From positions 1 to 8,342 of the forward strand of contig CAMWKY010000079.1 of assembly GCA_947174965.1 (NCBI GenBank): DNA of 8,342 bases, given 5' to 3'. The DNA is from an uncultured Ruminococcus sp. (GTDB lineage: Bacteria; Bacillota; Clostridia; Oscillospirales; Ruminococcaceae). The stretch's first letter is position 1; each line of letters opens with the position of its first letter. The position numbers were made by a program, and so were the translations under genes. Below the pieces are notes generated by a model. It did no database searches, was not told where the DNA came from, and worked only from the letters and a program-made list of their open reading frames with translations. Of this stretch, positions 7,850 to 8,342 are shown one piece after another.

Positions 7850-8109
7850 CTGCTATATATTCAGCTTATCTTGCTGTAATGAGTATAACAGCGTTTATTC
7901 TGTACGGCGTGGACAAATCAAAGGCTAAAAAGAAAAAGTGGCGTATAAAAGAAAAAACTCTGCTTATATCGGGTATTTGTGGCGGTGCATATGGTGCGAT
8001 TGCAGGAATGATATATTTTCACCATAAAACAAGAAAACCTTTGTTTTGGACTGTAAATATTATCGGTGCGGTGATGCATATTTACCTGCTGTATTTATTA
8101 TTGAAATGA
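7846..8109 (+). CDS. DUF1294 small membrane protein
   Basis: This small integral membrane protein of 87 residues has about three hydrophobic segments (about 3-20, 38-57 and 67-86). Between the first two is a basic cytoplasm-type loop with DKSKAKKKKWRI (23-34). The second is followed by FHHKTRKPLF (58-67). The order DK-KAK-WRI-E, GG-GA-GM and HKTRKP-F is the DUF1294 signature, and the length is normal for a stand-alone member. The function of DUF1294 is not known. The ATG overlaps the TGA of the VWA gene by four bases (ATGA), with GGAG at 7834-7837 upstream. It is therefore translationally coupled to the operon. I do not recall DUF1294 as a regular member of this kind of operon, so it may simply be a passenger or may anchor something at the membrane. 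The stop codon touches the first unit of a T-tract repeat cluster. Confidence 0.9.
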   Translation: MTAIYSAYLAVMSITAFILYGVDKSKAKKKKWRIKEKTLLISGICGGAYGAIAGMIYFHHKTRKPLFWTVNIIGAVMHIYLLYLLLK

Positions 8110-8209
8110 CCTTTTTTCCCGGTAAAAAGACCTTTTTTCCCTCTTTTTTCCCACTGCGTTTTTGCCCGTATATAGCCAGAAAGTGACTTTTTTCCGTTTT
8201 TTCCCACTG
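8108..8209. repeat. Cluster of T6-CCC direct repeats after the operon
   Basis: This short gap region repeats a unit of six T flanked by C or G. GACCTTTTTTCCC occurs exactly at 8108-8120 and 8129-8141. TTTTTTCCCACTG occurs exactly at 8144-8156 and 8197-8209. Weaker copies are CGTTTTTGCCC (8157-8167) and GACTTTTTTCC (8185-8195). At a larger scale, the doubled unit at 8129-8156 is repeated imperfectly at 8185-8209. No palindromic CRISPR-type repeat and no unique spacers of regular length are present. It could be a small intergenic repeat element, a slippage-prone tract or a protein or RNA binding region; I do not recognise it. Confidence 0.7.
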
Positions 8210-8238
8210 ATTCAGGAGTGTAACAATAATATAAAAAT

Positions 8239-8270
8239 GGAGCAGGTTAATTTCTGCTCCTTTATTATTA
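8239..8270 (+). terminator. Rho-independent terminator, probably bidirectional
   Basis: GGAGCAG (8239-8245) and CTGCTCC (8254-8260) form a perfect 7-base-pair stem with an 8-base loop, followed by TTTATTATTA. This should end transcription of the six-gene operon. On the opposite strand the same stem is followed by ATTTTTATATTATT (8238 down to 8225), so it can also stop the convergent minus-strand gene, whose stop codon lies within the downstream T-rich side. Confidence 0.85.
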
Positions 8271-8342
8271 GTCAACCTCAATCAAATGATGCTTTTTAAG
8301 TACGGTTCTTCCGTTCTCAATGTCTGATATTCGTCTTTCAAG
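8268..8342 (-). CDS. C-terminal end of a convergent gene, cut by window edge
   Basis: On the minus strand a frame is open from the right edge and ends in TAA at 8270-8268. It gives 24 residues that begin LERRISDIENGR and end KKHHLIEVD. The charged helix followed by a short tail reads like real protein. The stop falls immediately before the shared terminator, as expected for a convergent gene. The style recalls the C-terminal part of small antitoxins, but this is only an impression and too little is present to name a family. The start and most of the gene lie right of the window. Confidence 0.55.
   Translation of the reverse strand, partial: LERRISDIENGRTVLKKHHLIEVD

Noticed and set aside
8108..8209. 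CRISPR array
   Set aside because: The repeats are 13 bases or shorter, low in complexity, irregularly spaced and without comparable unique spacers; no cas gene is present.
8060..8281. Minus-strand frame of 73 residues across the gap downstream of the operon
   Set aside because: It needs a TTG start, runs through the terminator hairpin and the repeat cluster, and extends into the DUF1294 gene; its Lys/Gly-rich composition simply reflects the GGGAAAAAA repeats. It could be revisited if the same peptide recurs in other genomes.

Overview
The window (about 40% G+C by eye) holds one tightly packed plus-strand operon of six genes. It has purine-rich Shine-Dalgarno sites of the AAAGGAG type and ends in a hairpin terminator. 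A minus-strand gene, cut off by the right edge, converges on the operon. Composition, ribosome sites and protein style suggest a low-GC Firmicute of the class Clostridia, perhaps a Ruminococcus-like gut or rumen bacterium. That placement is an inference; there is no rRNA or other phylogenetic marker here.

Layout: a probable extended -10 promoter (9-17) precedes the SWIM zinc-finger protein (51-1484). Next come a HEAT-repeat-like helical protein (1498-3351), a MoxR-family AAA+ ATPase of the YehL type (3367-4449), a large DUF5682 protein (4449-6677), a von Willebrand factor A protein of the YehP type (6680-7849) and a small DUF1294 membrane protein (7846-8109). The first two junctions are 13 and 15 bases long, and in both the upstream TGA stop is fused to the next ribosome site as TGAAAGGA. 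The last three junctions are a 1-base overlap (TAATG), a 2-base gap and a 4-base overlap (ATGA). A T-tract repeat cluster (8108-8209) and a hairpin terminator that looks bidirectional (8239-8270) follow. Only a 24-residue C-terminus of the convergent gene lies in the window.

How the genes may work together: the AAA+, DUF5682 and VWA genes stand in the same order as E. coli yehL-yehM-yehP, whose neighbour yehQ also encodes a SWIM protein. MoxR ATPases usually act with a VWA partner, often in remodelling proteins or inserting metals and cofactors. The plausible picture is a MoxR motor (YehL-like) and a MIDAS-bearing VWA adaptor (YehP-like) acting on or through the DUF5682 protein. The SWIM protein could bind nucleic acid or protein, and the HEAT-like protein could be a scaffold. 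The biochemical function of this family of operons is, to my knowledge, not established. The most interesting signal is in the DUF5682 N-terminal domain: it carries a GxxH-SP motif, a PDVVLIEG strand and a second GAFH motif. This is the pattern expected of TraB/Tiki/EreA-ChaN-like metal-dependent hydrolases, and it suggests an enzymatic core for the module.
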